DNA of 64,000 nt from an uncultured Pelagibacteraceae bacterium (lineage in GTDB: Bacteria; Pseudomonadota; Alphaproteobacteria; Pelagibacterales; Pelagibacteraceae). The DNA lies in contig CACHML010000007.1 of the NCBI GenBank assembly GCA_902580945.1, positions 1 through 64,000 on the forward strand, given 5' to 3'. The notes beneath the pieces are model-generated. The model saw nothing but the letters and a program-made list of their open reading frames with translations, had not been told where the DNA came from and searched no databases. The translations under genes and the position numbers were made by a program. How positions within the stretch are numbered: the first letter of the stretch is position 1; every line of letters starts with the position of its first letter. Below are positions 24,245 through 33,863 of this stretch, piece after piece.

Positions 24245-24327
24245 TGATTTTTTAACTTATTAAAAATCACTGTACTTATATACATATATTTGTATAACTA
24301 CCAAAATTTAACATTAATTTAACAACA

Positions 24328-24465
24328 ATGAAACGTACATATCAACCAAGTAATAGAAAAAGAAAAAAAGCTGTTGGCTTTAGAGCCAAAAGAAAAACTA
24401 AGGGTGGAAGAAAAGTATTAAAAAGAAGAAGGGCTAAAGGAAGAAAAAAATTAACAAACGCTTAA
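24328..24465 (+). CDS. rpmH: 50S ribosomal protein L34
   Basis: 45-aa basic ribosomal protein beginning [14 protein letters not shown] and containing [26 protein letters not shown]. Its TAA overlaps the rnpA ATG (TAATG). It opens the classic rpmH-rnpA-yidD-yidC run. The 83-bp gap upstream, divergent from the TVP38 gene, should hold its promoter; TATAAC at 24293-24298 is a possible -10 box. Confidence 0.97.
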   Translation: MKRTYQPSNRKRKKAVGFRAKRKTKGGRKVLKRRRAKGRKKLTNA

Positions 24466-24806
24466 TGAAAAAAAAGATTGTTAGCCTTTCTAAAAATGAG
24501 GACTTTAAGTCGATTCTTGATGGAAAAAAAATTTCTAATAAATATTTGACAATTTTCTTTAAAAAACTTTCAGATAAAAATACAAACAGATTAAATATTA
24601 GCTTTGTAGCCAAAAAAAAAATAGGAAATGCTGTTATTAGAAACAGAATTAAAAGAAGATTAAGAAATATAATGAATGATGCTTTAAAAACAATTAATAT
24701 TAATTTAAATTATTGCTATTTATTAATTGCAAGAATATCTGTTAACAATGATCCTTATGATAAAATAAAAATGGTAACACTTGAGGATTTTAAAAAGATT
24801 AAATGA
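24465..24806 (+). CDS. rnpA: Ribonuclease P protein component
   Basis: Protein cofactor of RNase P for tRNA 5' maturation. 113 aa with the family RNR signature NAVIRNRIKRRLRNIM near residue 62 and the N-terminal F-x-x-I/L region. Overlaps rpmH by one base and yidD by 4 nt (ATGA). The RNA subunit gene is not in this window. Confidence 0.94.
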   Translation: MKKKIVSLSKNEDFKSILDGKKISNKYLTIFFKKLSDKNTNRLNISFVAKKKIGNAVIRNRIKRRLRNIMNDALKTININLNYCYLLIARISVNNDPYDKIKMVTLEDFKKIK

Positions 24807-25045
24807 ATAAACTTATAAAATATTTAATGATCAAAACTATCAAATTATATCAAATAGTAATATCCCCATTTTTGGGAAACAACTGTAGATATCTTCCGAC
24901 ATGTTCAGATTATTTTATAGAAAATCTAAAAGAGTATGGGATTTTTAAAGGAAGTATTAACGGTTTCAAAAGAATTCTAAGTTGTCACCCTATAAAATTT
25001 TTAGGTGGTGGCGAAGGATTCGATCCTGTCAAAAAGAAAAAGTAG
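24803..25045 (+). CDS. yidD: Membrane protein insertion efficiency factor YidD
   Basis: 80-aa peripheral membrane protein: IKLYQIVISPFLGNNCRYLPTCSDYFIENLKEYGIF...GFKRILSCHP...GGEGFDPVKKK matches the family, including its three cysteines. It lies between rnpA and yidC, the standard place, with a 3-nt gap to yidC. Confidence 0.96.
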   Translation: MNKLIKYLMIKTIKLYQIVISPFLGNNCRYLPTCSDYFIENLKEYGIFKGSINGFKRILSCHPIKFLGGGEGFDPVKKKK

Positions 25046-25048
25046 TTT

Positions 25049-26731
25049 ATGGATACAAAAAATGTAATTGCGGCGATATCTTTGAGTGCAGCTGTCATAA
25101 TACTTTACAGTTTATTCTTTGCTCCCCCTGTTGTAGATCAAAAAAATATCTCAAATGATAAAAACACTTCTAGTCAAAATTCTTCATCAGATGCACCTTC
25201 ATTAGTTCAAGATGAGAAAATAATTAAGATTTCAAGAGGTGAAGCTTTGGAAGAGAATGAAAGAATTTTATTCGAAAATGATAAAATTAAAGGTTCAATT
25301 TCATTGATAGGTTCATCTATTGACGACTTAACCTTTAAGAACTACACAAACACTCTAAATGGAGATGATAATGTTGTATTGTTAAATCCTAAACAATCTG
25401 AAAATGGATACTATGTAGAAACTGGATGGGCAACAACTAATAAAAATATTGATCTACCAAATTCAAAAACATTATGGAAGATTGAAGGAAATAGGAAACT
25501 TACACCAAATTCCTCAATAAAATTAAGTTGGAAAAATAATCAGAATATCAAATTTATAAAAGAAATAAGTATTGATAATCAATATCTTTTCGACATTAAA
25601 CAAACTATAGAAAATAATTCAGATAAAACTTATAATTTCTATCCTTACGGTCAAATCATAAGAAACATAGCTCCAGAAGTAACAAATTTTTATATTTTGC
25701 ATGAAGGACTAATTGGTGTTTTTAACGATCAGTTAGTTGAAGAGGATTATGATGATATAGAGGAAAAAAAATACTCTATAAATGCGGATACTGGATGGCT
25801 GGGCATTACTGATAAATATTGGATTGCTAGTCTTATTCCAGAAAATGGAAAAAGTTTCAGGTCTGATTTTGATTATAAAAATAAATTTAGAGCAAATTTT
25901 ATAGAGACAGATGCAACTGAAATTGGTGCTAATGAAATAAAAACTAATTCTATCAGAGCAATAGTAGCAGCAAAAGAAGTAAACGTTATTGATGGATATG
26001 CTGAAACTGAAAACATTAGCAAGTTTGATTTGGCTATAGATTGGGGATGGTTCTACTTTATCGTTAAACCTTTATTTTTTGCAATTCAATATTTCTTTAA
26101 TCTTGCTGGAAATTTTGGAATAGCAATTATTATGATTACTGCTTGTATTAGACTAGTATTTTTTCCACTTGCTAATTACTCATTTAAATCAATGGCTAAA
26201 ATGAAAGTTCTCCAACCAGAGATGACAAGGCTCAAAGAGTTACACAAAGAGGACAAAATGAAACTTCAACAAGAGATGATGGCGCTTTACAAAAGAGAGA
26301 AAGTTAATCCAATAAGTGGGTGCCTTCCAATTTTCATACAAATTCCATTTTTCTTTGCCATCTATAAGGTTTTATTTGTAACTATTGAAATGAGACATCA
26401 GCCATTTTTTGGTTGGATAAAAGATTTAAGTGAAAGGGATCCTACTTCTATATTTAATTTGTTTGGTTTAATTCCATGGGACCCTCCTTCTTTTTTACTT
26501 ATTGGTGTTTGGCCGTGTTTAATGGGTGTTTCAATGTGGATGCAACAAAAACTAAATCCAACACCGCCTGATCCAGTCCAAGCAAAAATATTTATGTTTT
26601 TCCCTTTATTTTTAACAGTGATATTAGCTCCTTTCCCAGCTGGACTAGTCATTTACTGGACCATAAATAACATATTAACGATGGCTCAACAGTACATCAT
26701 CATTAAGAGAACGACTGTCAAAACCGTTTAA
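25049..26731 (+). CDS. yidC: Membrane protein insertase YidC
   Basis: Inserts and folds inner-membrane proteins, alone or with SecYEG. 560 aa: N-terminal helix (~6-25), Asn/Ser-rich linker, large periplasmic beta domain (~70-330), then the conserved five-helix core from ~345 (FNLAGNFGIAIIMITACIRLVFFPLANYSFKSMAKMK, with the functional arginine in TACIRL; CLPIFIQIPFFFAIYKVL; FPAGLVIYWTINNILTMAQQYII). It follows yidD. No engB lies between it and argB. Confidence 0.96.
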   Translation: MDTKNVIAAISLSAAVIILYSLFFAPPVVDQKNISNDKNTSSQNSSSDAPSLVQDEKIIKISRGEALEENERILFENDKIKGSISLIGSSIDDLTFKNYTNTLNGDDNVVLLNPKQSENGYYVETGWATTNKNIDLPNSKTLWKIEGNRKLTPNSSIKLSWKNNQNIKFIKEISIDNQYLFDIKQTIENNSDKTYNFYPYGQIIRNIAPEVTNFYILHEGLIGVFNDQLVEEDYDDIEEKKYSINADTGWLGITDKYWIASLIPENGKSFRSDFDYKNKFRANFIETDATEIGANEIKTNSIRAIVAAKEVNVIDGYAETENISKFDLAIDWGWFYFIVKPLFFAIQYFFNLAGNFGIAIIMITACIRLVFFPLANYSFKSMAKMKVLQPEMTRLKELHKEDKMKLQQEMMALYKREKVNPISGCLPIFIQIPFFFAIYKVLFVTIEMRHQPFFGWIKDLSERDPTSIFNLFGLIPWDPPSFLLIGVWPCLMGVSMWMQQKLNPTPPDPVQAKIFMFFPLFLTVILAPFPAGLVIYWTINNILTMAQQYIIIKRTTVKTV

Positions 26732-26733
26732 AA

Positions 26734-27582
26734 ATGGAAATAGAGAAAATTGTACCCAAAGACGGTCCTACAATCGATGAATTTAAAAAATACATAGATA
26801 AATATAAAGATCAATTAATTGTAATTAAATATGGGGGGAATGTTTTTATCGATAGGAATATCTTTAATAATTTTATTTCAGATATTAGTATTTTAAATAA
26901 ATTAGGTCTTTCTATAATTATAGTTCATGGTGGCGGGCCCAGAATTAAAAGAGAGTTAGATAAATCAAATATTCAATCAAAATTTATAAGAGGATTAAGA
27001 GTTACAGATGAAAAAATTATTAACATAGTTGAAAATGTCCTTATCGACTTTAATGAGGATATTGTAAATTCTTTAGTCGAAAAAGGTGCAAATGCAGTTT
27101 CTCTAAATACAAAGAAAAACAATGCTATAGAAGTTATTCCAGAAGCAGAGGAACTAGGATTTGTTGGTATTCCAAATAAAATAAATGTGGACATAATAAA
27201 AGATATAATCAAAATAAATGCAGTACCAATTATATCTCCCTTGGGTTTGGGAAAAAATAATAAAACATATAATATTAATGGAGATACAGCTGCGGGAGCT
27301 ATAGCAAAATCATTAAAATGTAGAAGATTATTATTAATGACCAATGTAGAAGGAGTTTTAAATAAAGAAAAAAAGCTTATCGAAGAGATAAGCTCTTCTG
27401 AAATTTTAGAAATGATTAATAATGAAACAATCACAGAGGGCATGATACCCAAAATAAATACATGCCTTGATGCAGTAATGAACGGGGTCACAGGAGTAGG
27501 AATCATAGATGGAAGAAAAAAACATTCAATTTTGTTCGAATTATTTTCAGACAAAGGTGCAGGAACATTAATAAGAAGATGA
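26734..27582 (+). CDS. argB: Acetylglutamate kinase
   Basis: Second step of arginine synthesis, phosphorylating N-acetylglutamate. Amino-acid-kinase fold: VIKYGGNVF (ATP lysine), IIVHGGGPRIKREL, GLRVTDE, NINGDTAAGAIAKSL, LLMTNVEGVLN, TEGMIPKINTCLDAVMNGV and a C-terminal GAGTLIRR. 282 aa; the N-terminus has the ~25-residue lead seen in many ArgB. Overlaps the next gene by 4 nt (ATGA). Confidence 0.94.
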   Translation: MEIEKIVPKDGPTIDEFKKYIDKYKDQLIVIKYGGNVFIDRNIFNNFISDISILNKLGLSIIIVHGGGPRIKRELDKSNIQSKFIRGLRVTDEKIINIVENVLIDFNEDIVNSLVEKGANAVSLNTKKNNAIEVIPEAEELGFVGIPNKINVDIIKDIIKINAVPIISPLGLGKNNKTYNINGDTAAGAIAKSLKCRRLLLMTNVEGVLNKEKKLIEEISSSEILEMINNETITEGMIPKINTCLDAVMNGVTGVGIIDGRKKHSILFELFSDKGAGTLIRR

Positions 27583-28241
27583 AGCATATAAAAAATATCT
27601 TATTCGATTGTGACGGTGTTCTTTATCAAGATCTAGAGGCAGTATTTGGTCAAGTAAGCAAAAGAATGACTCAGTATATTTCAAAAAAGTTAAAGATTGA
27701 TTTAAAAGAAGCAAAAGAGCTACAAACTAATTATTTTCACAAATACAACACAAGTCTGAACGGATTAATGATACACCATGATATTCCCCCGACAGAATTT
27801 TTACAATTTGTTCATGATATTGATCTATCTTTTATGGAGAAAGATATTATTTTAAGAGAAGAAATAAAAAAATTAGATCTAAGAAAATTTGTTTTTACCA
27901 ATGGGAGCAAGGAACATGTTAAAAATATTACTACACACTTAGGTATAGATGACTTATTTGATGACGTATTTGATATTGTTGATGCTGATTATCATCCAAA
28001 ACCTGCCGCAAAAGCATTCGATTTAATGGTTAAGAAATTTGATATTAGTCCAAAAGAGACAATTTATATTGAGGATATTGCTAAAAATTTGTCGATCGGA
28101 AAGGAAAGAGGAGCTACAACAGTTTGGTTAATCAATAACGAGTATTGGGGGAAAAAGGAATCTAACAAAGAGTATATTGACTACAAAATAGAAAATCTCT
28201 CTTTATTTTTAAAAGAAATAAGGTTATTAAAAAACTCGTAA
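27579..28241 (+). CDS. HAD-family pyrimidine 5'-nucleotidase
   Basis: Predicted phosphatase of the HAD-IA group related to yeast SDT1-type pyrimidine 5'-nucleotidases. Motif I FDCDGVLY (here DCDG rather than the more common D-x-D-x-T/L-L), motif [11 protein letters not shown], motif III lysine in HPKPAAKAF and motif [10 protein letters not shown]. 220 aa. The alphaproteobacterial order argB - this gene - dapD - dapE supports the family call. Precise substrate is inferred, not shown. Confidence 0.85.
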   Translation: MKHIKNILFDCDGVLYQDLEAVFGQVSKRMTQYISKKLKIDLKEAKELQTNYFHKYNTSLNGLMIHHDIPPTEFLQFVHDIDLSFMEKDIILREEIKKLDLRKFVFTNGSKEHVKNITTHLGIDDLFDDVFDIVDADYHPKPAAKAFDLMVKKFDISPKETIYIEDIAKNLSIGKERGATTVWLINNEYWGKKESNKEYIDYKIENLSLFLKEIRLLKNS

Positions 28242-28245
28242 AATT

Positions 28246-29073
28246 ATGAGTGTAGAAAATATTATAAATGATGCTTGGGAAAATAGAGATCAAGTAAACC
28301 CGTCATCTGAACAGTTTCTTAAAGATACAATAAATCAAGTGATCGATGATTTAGATAGTGGAAGATCGAGAGTGGCTGAGAAAATAAATGGTGAGTGGGT
28401 AACTCATCAACATTTAAAAAAGGCGATCATGTTGAGTTTCAGATTGTATCCTATGGAAAATTTGAATGGTCCTTACAGTAGTTGGTATGATAAATCTCAT
28501 TTACTTAAAGGTAAAACAGCAGGATGGACAAAAGAAGATCATGAAAAAGCTGGTTTTAGAATGGTACCTAACTCTCCAGTAAGAAAAGGAAGTTTTGTAG
28601 GGAAAAATGCAGTTTTAATGCCATGCTACGTTAATATCGGCGCATATATTGATGAAGGTACAATGATTGATACATTTGCAAGAGCAGGAAGCTGCAGCCA
28701 AATAGGAAAAAATTGTCATATCTCTGCAGGATCAGGTGTGGGTGGTGTATTAGAACCTGCACAAGCACTTCCGACAATTATAGAAGATAATGTTTTTTTG
28801 GGTGCAATGTCTGAAGTTGTAGAGGGTGTAATTGTAGGAGAAGGATCGGTTCTAAGTATGGGAATGTACATTGGACAATCTACAAAAATTGTTAATAGAA
28901 AAACTGGTGAAATTACTTACGGAAAAATTCCTCCTTATTCAGTTGTGGTTCCAGGTTCACTTCCAGATAAAAATAATTCATCTGCGCCCTCTCTGTATTG
29001 TGCAGTAATAATCAAACAAGTTGATGAGAAAACCAGATCAAAAACTTCTATTAACGATCTCTTGAGAGAATAA
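28246..29073 (+). CDS. dapD: Tetrahydrodipicolinate N-succinyltransferase
   Basis: Lysine/diaminopimelate pathway step using succinyl-CoA. 275 aa with a helical N-domain ([10 protein letters not shown]), [20 protein letters not shown], and then the left-handed beta-helix hexapeptide repeats from ~105 ([55 protein letters not shown]). Closely followed by dapE, its pathway partner two steps later. Confidence 0.96.
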   Translation: MSVENIINDAWENRDQVNPSSEQFLKDTINQVIDDLDSGRSRVAEKINGEWVTHQHLKKAIMLSFRLYPMENLNGPYSSWYDKSHLLKGKTAGWTKEDHEKAGFRMVPNSPVRKGSFVGKNAVLMPCYVNIGAYIDEGTMIDTFARAGSCSQIGKNCHISAGSGVGGVLEPAQALPTIIEDNVFLGAMSEVVEGVIVGEGSVLSMGMYIGQSTKIVNRKTGEITYGKIPPYSVVVPGSLPDKNNSSAPSLYCAVIIKQVDEKTRSKTSINDLLRE

Positions 29074-29078
29074 TTTAA

Positions 29079-30236
29079 ATGGCAATTATAAATGAATTAC
29101 AATTAGCAAAGGAGCTAATTAGATTTCCAACTGTAACTCCTAAAGATGCAGGAGTTATGAAATTTCTGGAAAGGAAGCTAAAAAAACTTGGATTTAAAAC
29201 TAAAATTCTTGAGTTTAAGGAAAAAGGAAGTGAACCAGTCAAAAACCTATATGCAAGATTAGGAAATCATGGTCCTAACTTTTGCTATGCAGGACATCTA
29301 GATGTTGTCCCTGCTGGAAATTTAAATGATTGGACAGTAAACCCATTTAAGCCATCAATTAAGAAAGGTCATTTAATTGGTAGAGGAGCAAATGATATGA
29401 AAAGCTCAATTGCTGCATTTGTGTCTGCTGTTAGTATTTTTGTTCAAAAAAATAGAGGATTTAAGGGATCTGTAAGTCTTTTGATTACTGGAGACGAGGA
29501 AGGTGTTGCTATTAATGGAACTAAAAAAGTTGTTGATTACTTAAAAAAGAGAAGAGAAAAAATAGATTTTTGCTTAGTTGGAGAGCCAACAAATCCAAAT
29601 AAATTAGGAGAAATGATAAAAATTGGGCGAAGAGGTAGCATGACTGGACGATTAACAATTACCGGTATACAAGGGCATGTAGCTTATCCTCATAGAGCAA
29701 ATAACCCTTCTACAACCATTGTAAAAATACTAAAGGAACTTAAAGATATAAAATTTGATAAAGGTACAAAAGATTTTCAACCTACAAACCTGGAAATTAC
29801 AAAGATTAATATACATAATATGGCTGATAATGTTATTCCTGACATTGCTTATGCTACATTTAATATAAGATTTAATAATAAGCATACTTCAAATTCAATC
29901 AAAAATATGATCGAAAAGATTTTGAAAAAAGTCTGCAATAAAACTAAATCTAAATATAAAATTGATTATGCTGTTTCAGGAGAGGCTTTTCTCACAAAGC
30001 CAAATCATACGACTTTTATGATACAAAAAATTATAAAAGAAATAACTAAAATAAAACCAAAACTGTCAACAACTGGGGGTACGTCAGACGCTAGATTTAT
30101 AAGAAAAATTGCTCCGTGTTTAGAATTTGGCTTGGTTGGAAAAACAATGCATAAAGTTGATGAAGCAGTTTCATTGACCGATTTGAAAAAATTAAGCTTA
30201 ATTTATTTAAATATTTTAAAACATTATTTTAAGTGA
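29079..30236 (+). CDS. dapE: Succinyl-diaminopimelate desuccinylase
   Basis: M20 zinc peptidase-fold enzyme that releases succinate from N-succinyl-LL-DAP. Metal ligands are visible in AGHLDVVP (His, Asp), GRGANDMKSSIAAF (Asp), GDEEG (Glu-Glu) and GTSDARF near the C-terminus. 385 aa, normal. The stop overlaps the GTG start of the following gene (GTGA), coupling this biosynthetic gene to an HDAC-like enzyme. Confidence 0.95.
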   Translation: MAIINELQLAKELIRFPTVTPKDAGVMKFLERKLKKLGFKTKILEFKEKGSEPVKNLYARLGNHGPNFCYAGHLDVVPAGNLNDWTVNPFKPSIKKGHLIGRGANDMKSSIAAFVSAVSIFVQKNRGFKGSVSLLITGDEEGVAINGTKKVVDYLKKRREKIDFCLVGEPTNPNKLGEMIKIGRRGSMTGRLTITGIQGHVAYPHRANNPSTTIVKILKELKDIKFDKGTKDFQPTNLEITKINIHNMADNVIPDIAYATFNIRFNNKHTSNSIKNMIEKILKKVCNKTKSKYKIDYAVSGEAFLTKPNHTTFMIQKIIKEITKIKPKLSTTGGTSDARFIRKIAPCLEFGLVGKTMHKVDEAVSLTDLKKLSLIYLNILKHYFK

Positions 30237-31162
30237 AGACTGGCCTTATAATATCAGATACCTATAAAAATCATGATACTGGAGATGGTCATCCAGAAAA
30301 AATTGATAGGGTTACTGCGGTAATTGAGAATTTTAAAAAAATAGATGACAAAAATCTAATATGGAAAAAACCAGCAAAATTTGATTTATCCCTTATCAAT
30401 AAAACTCATTCTGAGGATTATGTTAATCAAGTAGAAAAGTCATTTCCTAAAAAAGGTTTAGTATTTTTAGACGGAGATACAATCATTTCTCCTGGAAGTA
30501 AAGATGCAACAAAAGATGCAGTGGGCTCAATAATTGCAGCAATAGATGGAATAGAAAATAAAGAATTTAATAATGCATTTTGTGCTGTCAGACCACCTGG
30601 TCATCATGCTGAAAAAGACAAAGCTATGGGATTTTGTATTTATAATAATGTAGCTGTTGGTGCTAATTATTTAATTGAAAAATATAAATACAATAAAATT
30701 GCTATAATTGATTTTGATGTTCACCATGGCAATGGAACACAAGATATTTTTTACGATAACGAAAAAGTTTTATATATTTCAACTCACCAATACCCATACT
30801 ACCCAGGTTCAGGGTCGGAAAAAGAAAAAGGAAATTTTGATAATGTTTTAAATATTCCACTAAAAGCTGGGACGACCTCTGAAGAGTATTTAAATGCCTA
30901 CGAAATCGTTTTAAATAAATTAGACAAATTTAAACCAGAATTTATATTGTTTTCTGCGGGTTTTGACGCACATATTGATGATCCTTTAGCGCAACTCATG
31001 CTAAGTTCAGAGGATTTTTACAAAATTACTAAAAGAACCTTAGAGTGTTCAAAGTCTTATTGTAAAGGGAGAGTAGTTTCAATTCTTGAAGGAGGCTACG
31101 ATTTAAAAGCATTACAAAGCAGTTCCCAACGACACGTTGATGCATTAATAGAATTTAATTGA
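30233..31162 (+). CDS. Histone deacetylase-family (class II-like) deacetylase
   Basis: Zinc-dependent amidohydrolase of the arginase/deacetylase superfamily. Motifs: GHPEKIDRV at the N-terminus, RPPGHHAEKDKAMGFCIYNN (His-His pair), IDFDVHHGNGTQ around 158-169 (zinc Asp/His), FSAGFDAHIDDP (zinc Asp) and LEGGYDL (catalytic Tyr). 309 aa. The start is GTG, overlapping dapE. Substrate unknown: acetyl-lysine proteins, acetylpolyamines or another small amide are all possible for bacterial members. It is followed by a SET-domain gene 30 nt on. Confidence 0.92.
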   Translation: MKTGLIISDTYKNHDTGDGHPEKIDRVTAVIENFKKIDDKNLIWKKPAKFDLSLINKTHSEDYVNQVEKSFPKKGLVFLDGDTIISPGSKDATKDAVGSIIAAIDGIENKEFNNAFCAVRPPGHHAEKDKAMGFCIYNNVAVGANYLIEKYKYNKIAIIDFDVHHGNGTQDIFYDNEKVLYISTHQYPYYPGSGSEKEKGNFDNVLNIPLKAGTTSEEYLNAYEIVLNKLDKFKPEFILFSAGFDAHIDDPLAQLMLSSEDFYKITKRTLECSKSYCKGRVVSILEGGYDLKALQSSSQRHVDALIEFN

Positions 31163-31192
31163 TAATTTTTTTTTAATTAATAGTAAAGGAAT

Positions 31193-31666
31193 ATGAAACC
31201 ATACAAAATTAAAAAGTCAGACATAGATAAAAAAGGTAAAGGACTTTACGCTACACGGGATATAAAAGAGGGTGAGAAGATAATAGATTATATTGGAAAA
31301 TTAATTACAAAGAAACAAACAGAAGAGTCTGATAAATACGATAATAGTAAACCAATATATTTATTTACTATAAATAAAAAATATGATCTTGATGGAGACT
31401 TTCAATGGAATACAGCTGGACTAATAAATCATTCTTGTGAAAATAATTGCGATTATGACGGTAAAGGGCTCAAGATATGGGTTAAAGCAATTAAAGATAT
31501 AAAAAAAGGTGAGGAACTGACTTGTGACTATGGTTTTGGCTACGATAAAGATTACAAGCAATTTCCTTGTAAATGTAAATCAAAAAATTGTTGTGGCTAT
31601 ATTGTAAGAGCAGAGTCAAGGTGGAGAATTAACAAAAAATTCGCAATGAGTAATAAAAAAAATTAG
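31193..31666 (+). CDS. SET-domain protein-lysine methyltransferase
   Basis: 157-aa stand-alone SET domain. Seen: KGKGLYATRDIKEGEKIIDYIG (SAM-binding start), AGLINHSCENNC (NHSC pseudoknot motif), KGEELTCDYGFGY (catalytic Tyr) and a post-SET-like cysteine cluster CKCKSKNCCG that in eukaryotic enzymes binds zinc. No N-terminal targeting domain. The target protein is unknown. Same strand and probably same transcript as the HDAC-like gene; the stop overlaps the convergent truA stop (TTAG). Confidence 0.9.
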   Translation: MKPYKIKKSDIDKKGKGLYATRDIKEGEKIIDYIGKLITKKQTEESDKYDNSKPIYLFTINKKYDLDGDFQWNTAGLINHSCENNCDYDGKGLKIWVKAIKDIKKGEELTCDYGFGYDKDYKQFPCKCKSKNCCGYIVRAESRWRINKKFAMSNKKN

Positions 31667-32403
31667 TATTTAACTTTTACTAAATACAATCCCTCAGCAG
31701 GTGCAGGAGGTGCACACAGTTTTCGATTCTTCGCCTTAATAACATTCACAAATTTTTTAATTGACCATTTTTTTTCTCCAATAAATTTCAAACAACCCAC
31801 CATCGACCTTACTTGCTGTTTTAAAAATGATTGAGATCTAAATTCAAATTCAATTTTAGTTTTTAATTTTTTAATTTTTACTAATTTCATTAATTTTACA
31901 GGACTTTTTGCATTACATCCTGAAGCTCTAAATGACGAAAAATCATGAGTTCCAATTAATTTTTTTGCTCCCATTTTCATACTTTCAAAATCAAGTTTTT
32001 TTATAACAAACCATCCTCGATTATTTTGAATAATAGGCTTGGTTGATTGATTATAAATAATATACTTATACACTCTTTCTTTTGCTGAAAAGCGTGCGTG
32101 AAAATTTAAACTTTGTCTTTTAATTTTCAAAATAGCTATTTCGTTTTTATTAAGAAAATAATTAATAGAATATAAAAACTTTTTTAAATTTTTGATTTTA
32201 TTCATACAATCGAAATGTGCAGATTGTTCAATAGCATGAACGCCAGCATCTGTTCTTCCGGAACCAGTAACAATTATTTTTTCATCTAGAAGTTTTGAAA
32301 TCATTTTTTGAATTAATCCTTGAATGGTTTTGCCTTTTTTTTGAACTTGCCATCCTATAAAAGAGCTACCGACATACTCAATTAAAATTTGATAACGAAA
32401 CAT
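31663..32403 (-). CDS. truA: tRNA pseudouridine synthase A
   Basis: Modifies uridines 38-40 in tRNA anticodon stems. Catalytic Asp in GSGRTDAGVHA near residue 52, YVGSSFIGWQVQ at the N-terminus, HDFSSFRASGC, and FLKQQVRSMVGCL near the end. 246 aa, normal. Last gene of the def-fmt-truA run, 2 nt after fmt. Confidence 0.95.
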   Translation of the reverse strand: MFRYQILIEYVGSSFIGWQVQKKGKTIQGLIQKMISKLLDEKIIVTGSGRTDAGVHAIEQSAHFDCMNKIKNLKKFLYSINYFLNKNEIAILKIKRQSLNFHARFSAKERVYKYIIYNQSTKPIIQNNRGWFVIKKLDFESMKMGAKKLIGTHDFSSFRASGCNAKSPVKLMKLVKIKKLKTKIEFEFRSQSFLKQQVRSMVGCLKFIGEKKWSIKKFVNVIKAKNRKLCAPPAPAEGLYLVKVKY

Positions 32404-32405
32404 AT

Positions 32406-33326
32406 CTAATTCAAATTGGTACCCTTCTTTATTTGACTTCCTAGCAAAAACTCCCCGGTTTTTTGGACTTTTTTTCCTTGTCTTTGAATTTCAATTATTT
32501 TAATAGAATTTTCACCACAACCGATTTCTAAATTATCCGACAAAACGAAGCCTGCTTTTCCAGTATTAATTGATAATTCAGCTTTATGGATTTTATATCT
32601 TTCTCCTTGAAACTCAAACCATCCACCTGGATTGGGATATAAACCATTTATTTTTCCTATAATCTTTTTATTATTTTCTTGCCAAATTATTTTTCCTTCT
32701 TCTTTTTTGATTTTTTTTGCATATGAAGATTGACTATGATCTTGATCTTTGAATAAAGCTCTATTTTCTAAAATATTATCAATATTTTCTAAAATCTTTT
32801 CAGAAGCTAAATTGCTCAATCTTTTAGACAAATCTTCACTATTTTCATTATCTAATATGTTTATTCGATATTGATTGCAAACTGGACCTGTGTCTAAACC
32901 CTCATCCATCTTCATAATTGAAATTCCTGTTAAATTTTCATTATTCATAATGGCCCTTTGGATTGGGGCTGCACCTCGCAATTTTGGTAGAAGTGAGTAA
33001 TGGATGTTTATCCATCCAAATTTTGGCAATGCTAAGATATCTTTTTTTAAAATTTGACCATATGCAACAACTATACCTAAATCAATATTTTTACTTTTTA
33101 TAAATTTTTTTTCCTCAAGATTATCTAATTTTACTGGAGTTCTAACTGGAATATTCAATATTTCAGCCATGATATGAACAGGAGATTTATTTAATTTATG
33201 TCCTCTATTTGATGAAACAGGTGGCTGAGTATATACAATTTCAATGTTAAAACCATTTTGGTACAATGATTTCAATATTTGACCCGAAATACTGGGTGTA
33301 CCCATAAAAGCAATTTTTTGGCTCAT
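32406..33326 (-). CDS. fmt: Methionyl-tRNA formyltransferase
   Basis: Formylates initiator Met-tRNA. Formyltransferase core: FMGTPSISGQIL, VVAYGQILKKDILALPKFGWINIHYSLLPKLRGAAPIQRAI (Asn, His and the LRGAAPI signature), MDEGLDTGP; then the C-terminal tRNA-binding OB domain (NGLYPNPGGWFEF). 306 aa. Overlaps def by one base (TAATG); the def-fmt pairing is typical because deformylase undoes its product on nascent chains. Confidence 0.96.
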   Translation of the reverse strand: MSQKIAFMGTPSISGQILKSLYQNGFNIEIVYTQPPVSSNRGHKLNKSPVHIMAEILNIPVRTPVKLDNLEEKKFIKSKNIDLGIVVAYGQILKKDILALPKFGWINIHYSLLPKLRGAAPIQRAIMNNENLTGISIMKMDEGLDTGPVCNQYRINILDNENSEDLSKRLSNLASEKILENIDNILENRALFKDQDHSQSSYAKKIKKEEGKIIWQENNKKIIGKINGLYPNPGGWFEFQGERYKIHKAELSINTGKAGFVLSDNLEIGCGENSIKIIEIQRQGKKVQKTGEFLLGSQIKKGTNLN

Positions 33327-33847
33327 TAAACAATAATACGATCAGGATTATTTTTTTTCTTTGATAATTTTTTGACAATCATTGTTTTTTTTAATTTAGA
33401 TAAATAATCTATGAAAAGTATACCTTCAAGATGATCCATTTCATGTTGTATACAAGTTGCAAGAAGGCCATCAGCTTTTAAAATTTTATTTTCTCCATTA
33501 TAATCTAAATATTCTACCTCACAATATTTAGGTCTATCAACTTCGGCGAAATAATTGGGTACGGACAAACACCCTTCTTCATATGTTGTTTTTTCTTTGT
33601 CTTTATTTTTGATTATTGGATTAACAAAAAACAATGGATTTTTATTCCTATCCTTTGAAATATCCATAACTATAATTCTCTTTGGAATTCCTATTTGAAT
33701 TGCTGCCAAACCAATACCATTGGCCGCATACATTGTTTCTAACATGTCATCCATTAGCTTTCTTTCATCATCTCCTACAGATGACACAGGTTGTGAGACT
33801 TGTCTTAAAATTTTATTGGGTTCAGTTATAATAGTCTTTATGGTCAT
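33326..33847 (-). CDS. def: Peptide deformylase
   Basis: Metallo-enzyme removing the formyl group from nascent proteins. All three motifs are present: GIGLAAIQIG, EEGCLSVP (metal Cys) and QHEMDHLEGILF (HExxH-type His-Glu-His). 173 aa, normal. One-base overlap with fmt; 16 nt after the large exported protein gene. Confidence 0.97.
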   Translation of the reverse strand: MTIKTIITEPNKILRQVSQPVSSVGDDERKLMDDMLETMYAANGIGLAAIQIGIPKRIIVMDISKDRNKNPLFFVNPIIKNKDKEKTTYEEGCLSVPNYFAEVDRPKYCEVEYLDYNGENKILKADGLLATCIQHEMDHLEGILFIDYLSKLKKTMIVKKLSKKKNNPDRIIV

Positions 33848-33863
33848 TTTGGATAAGGGTATT

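Noticed and set aside
26973-27587. 204-aa minus-strand ORF antisense to argB
   Set aside because: Long only because of codon complementarity in AT-rich DNA; argB on the other strand has full family motifs and operon spacing.
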